Below, piece by piece: positions 63,968-64,000 of a DNA stretch of 64,000 nucleotides. The stretch comes from Ascidia mentula. Its lineage: Eukaryota; Chordata; Ascidiacea; Phlebobranchia; Ascidiidae. Every line of letters starts with the position of its first letter. Within the stretch, counting starts at the first letter, position 1. The DNA lies in NCBI GenBank assembly GCA_947561715.1, contig OX387197.1, forward strand, positions 1,307,001 through 1,371,000, in the 5' to 3' direction. The position numbers were made by a program, and so were the translations under genes. The notes beneath the pieces were generated by a model that worked only from the letters and a program-made list of their open reading frames with translations, had not been told where the DNA came from and made no database searches.

Positions 63968-64000
63968 GTTGGTGTGGTTATTTCTGAAATTGTTGATTTC

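Overview
This is eukaryotic, animal nuclear DNA: AT-rich, with short GT-AG introns, a TRPM-type ion channel, BTB-BACK-Kelch genes, BEL/Pao and hAT-like elements. Compact introns and gene content fit an invertebrate chordate such as an ascidian (Ciona-like); that assignment is inference.

The window is a tandem segmental duplication. Five copies of one 12-exon BTB-BACK-Kelch (KLHL-type) gene lie head to tail on the + strand, with start codons at 355, 14611, 27056, 43208 and 60401. The first four are complete and open (544, 550, 543 and 547 codons of protein by my splice model); the fifth runs off the right edge after exon 8. Spacers 1-3 share one layout: KLHL 3' flank, a BEL/Pao LTR-element 3' fragment (minus strand, fossil), a ~980-bp hAT-like non-autonomous element, the last exons of a TRPM gene, then a tiny minus-strand secreted sushi-like gene, then the next KLHL. 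Spacer 4 differs: it lacks the BEL/Pao and hAT pieces and holds a longer TRPM 3' segment (50.1-52.4 kb) followed by the longest TRPM copy (52.97-58.76 kb, all six membrane segments but no N-terminal exons). The TRPM-to-KLHL order before copy 5 is probably ancestral.

The most notable signal is in the KLHL paralogs. They are nearly identical in exons and introns, but the differences concentrate at the residue(s) right after the Gly-Gly of each Kelch blade and at the two residues after the conserved Arg of several blades. These correspond to the substrate-contact positions of KEAP1 (for example Y334, R380, Y525, Y572 and S363, R415, S508, S555, S602). Small in-frame indels fall in the same loops. 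This suggests an array of Cullin-3 adaptors diversifying its substrate-recognition face.

Other items: a 2.7-kb insertion in spacer 3 built as TGTAG-[827 bp]-TTAAG-1.05 kb-TTAAG-[827 bp]-TGTAG, the geometry of a transposition cointegrate; a hairpin-forming 9-bp minisatellite with a 7-bp target duplication; a local inversion; an inverted-repeat hairpin created inside the shorter TRPM copy; and a mosaic A-B-A-B-A pattern among KLHL introns.
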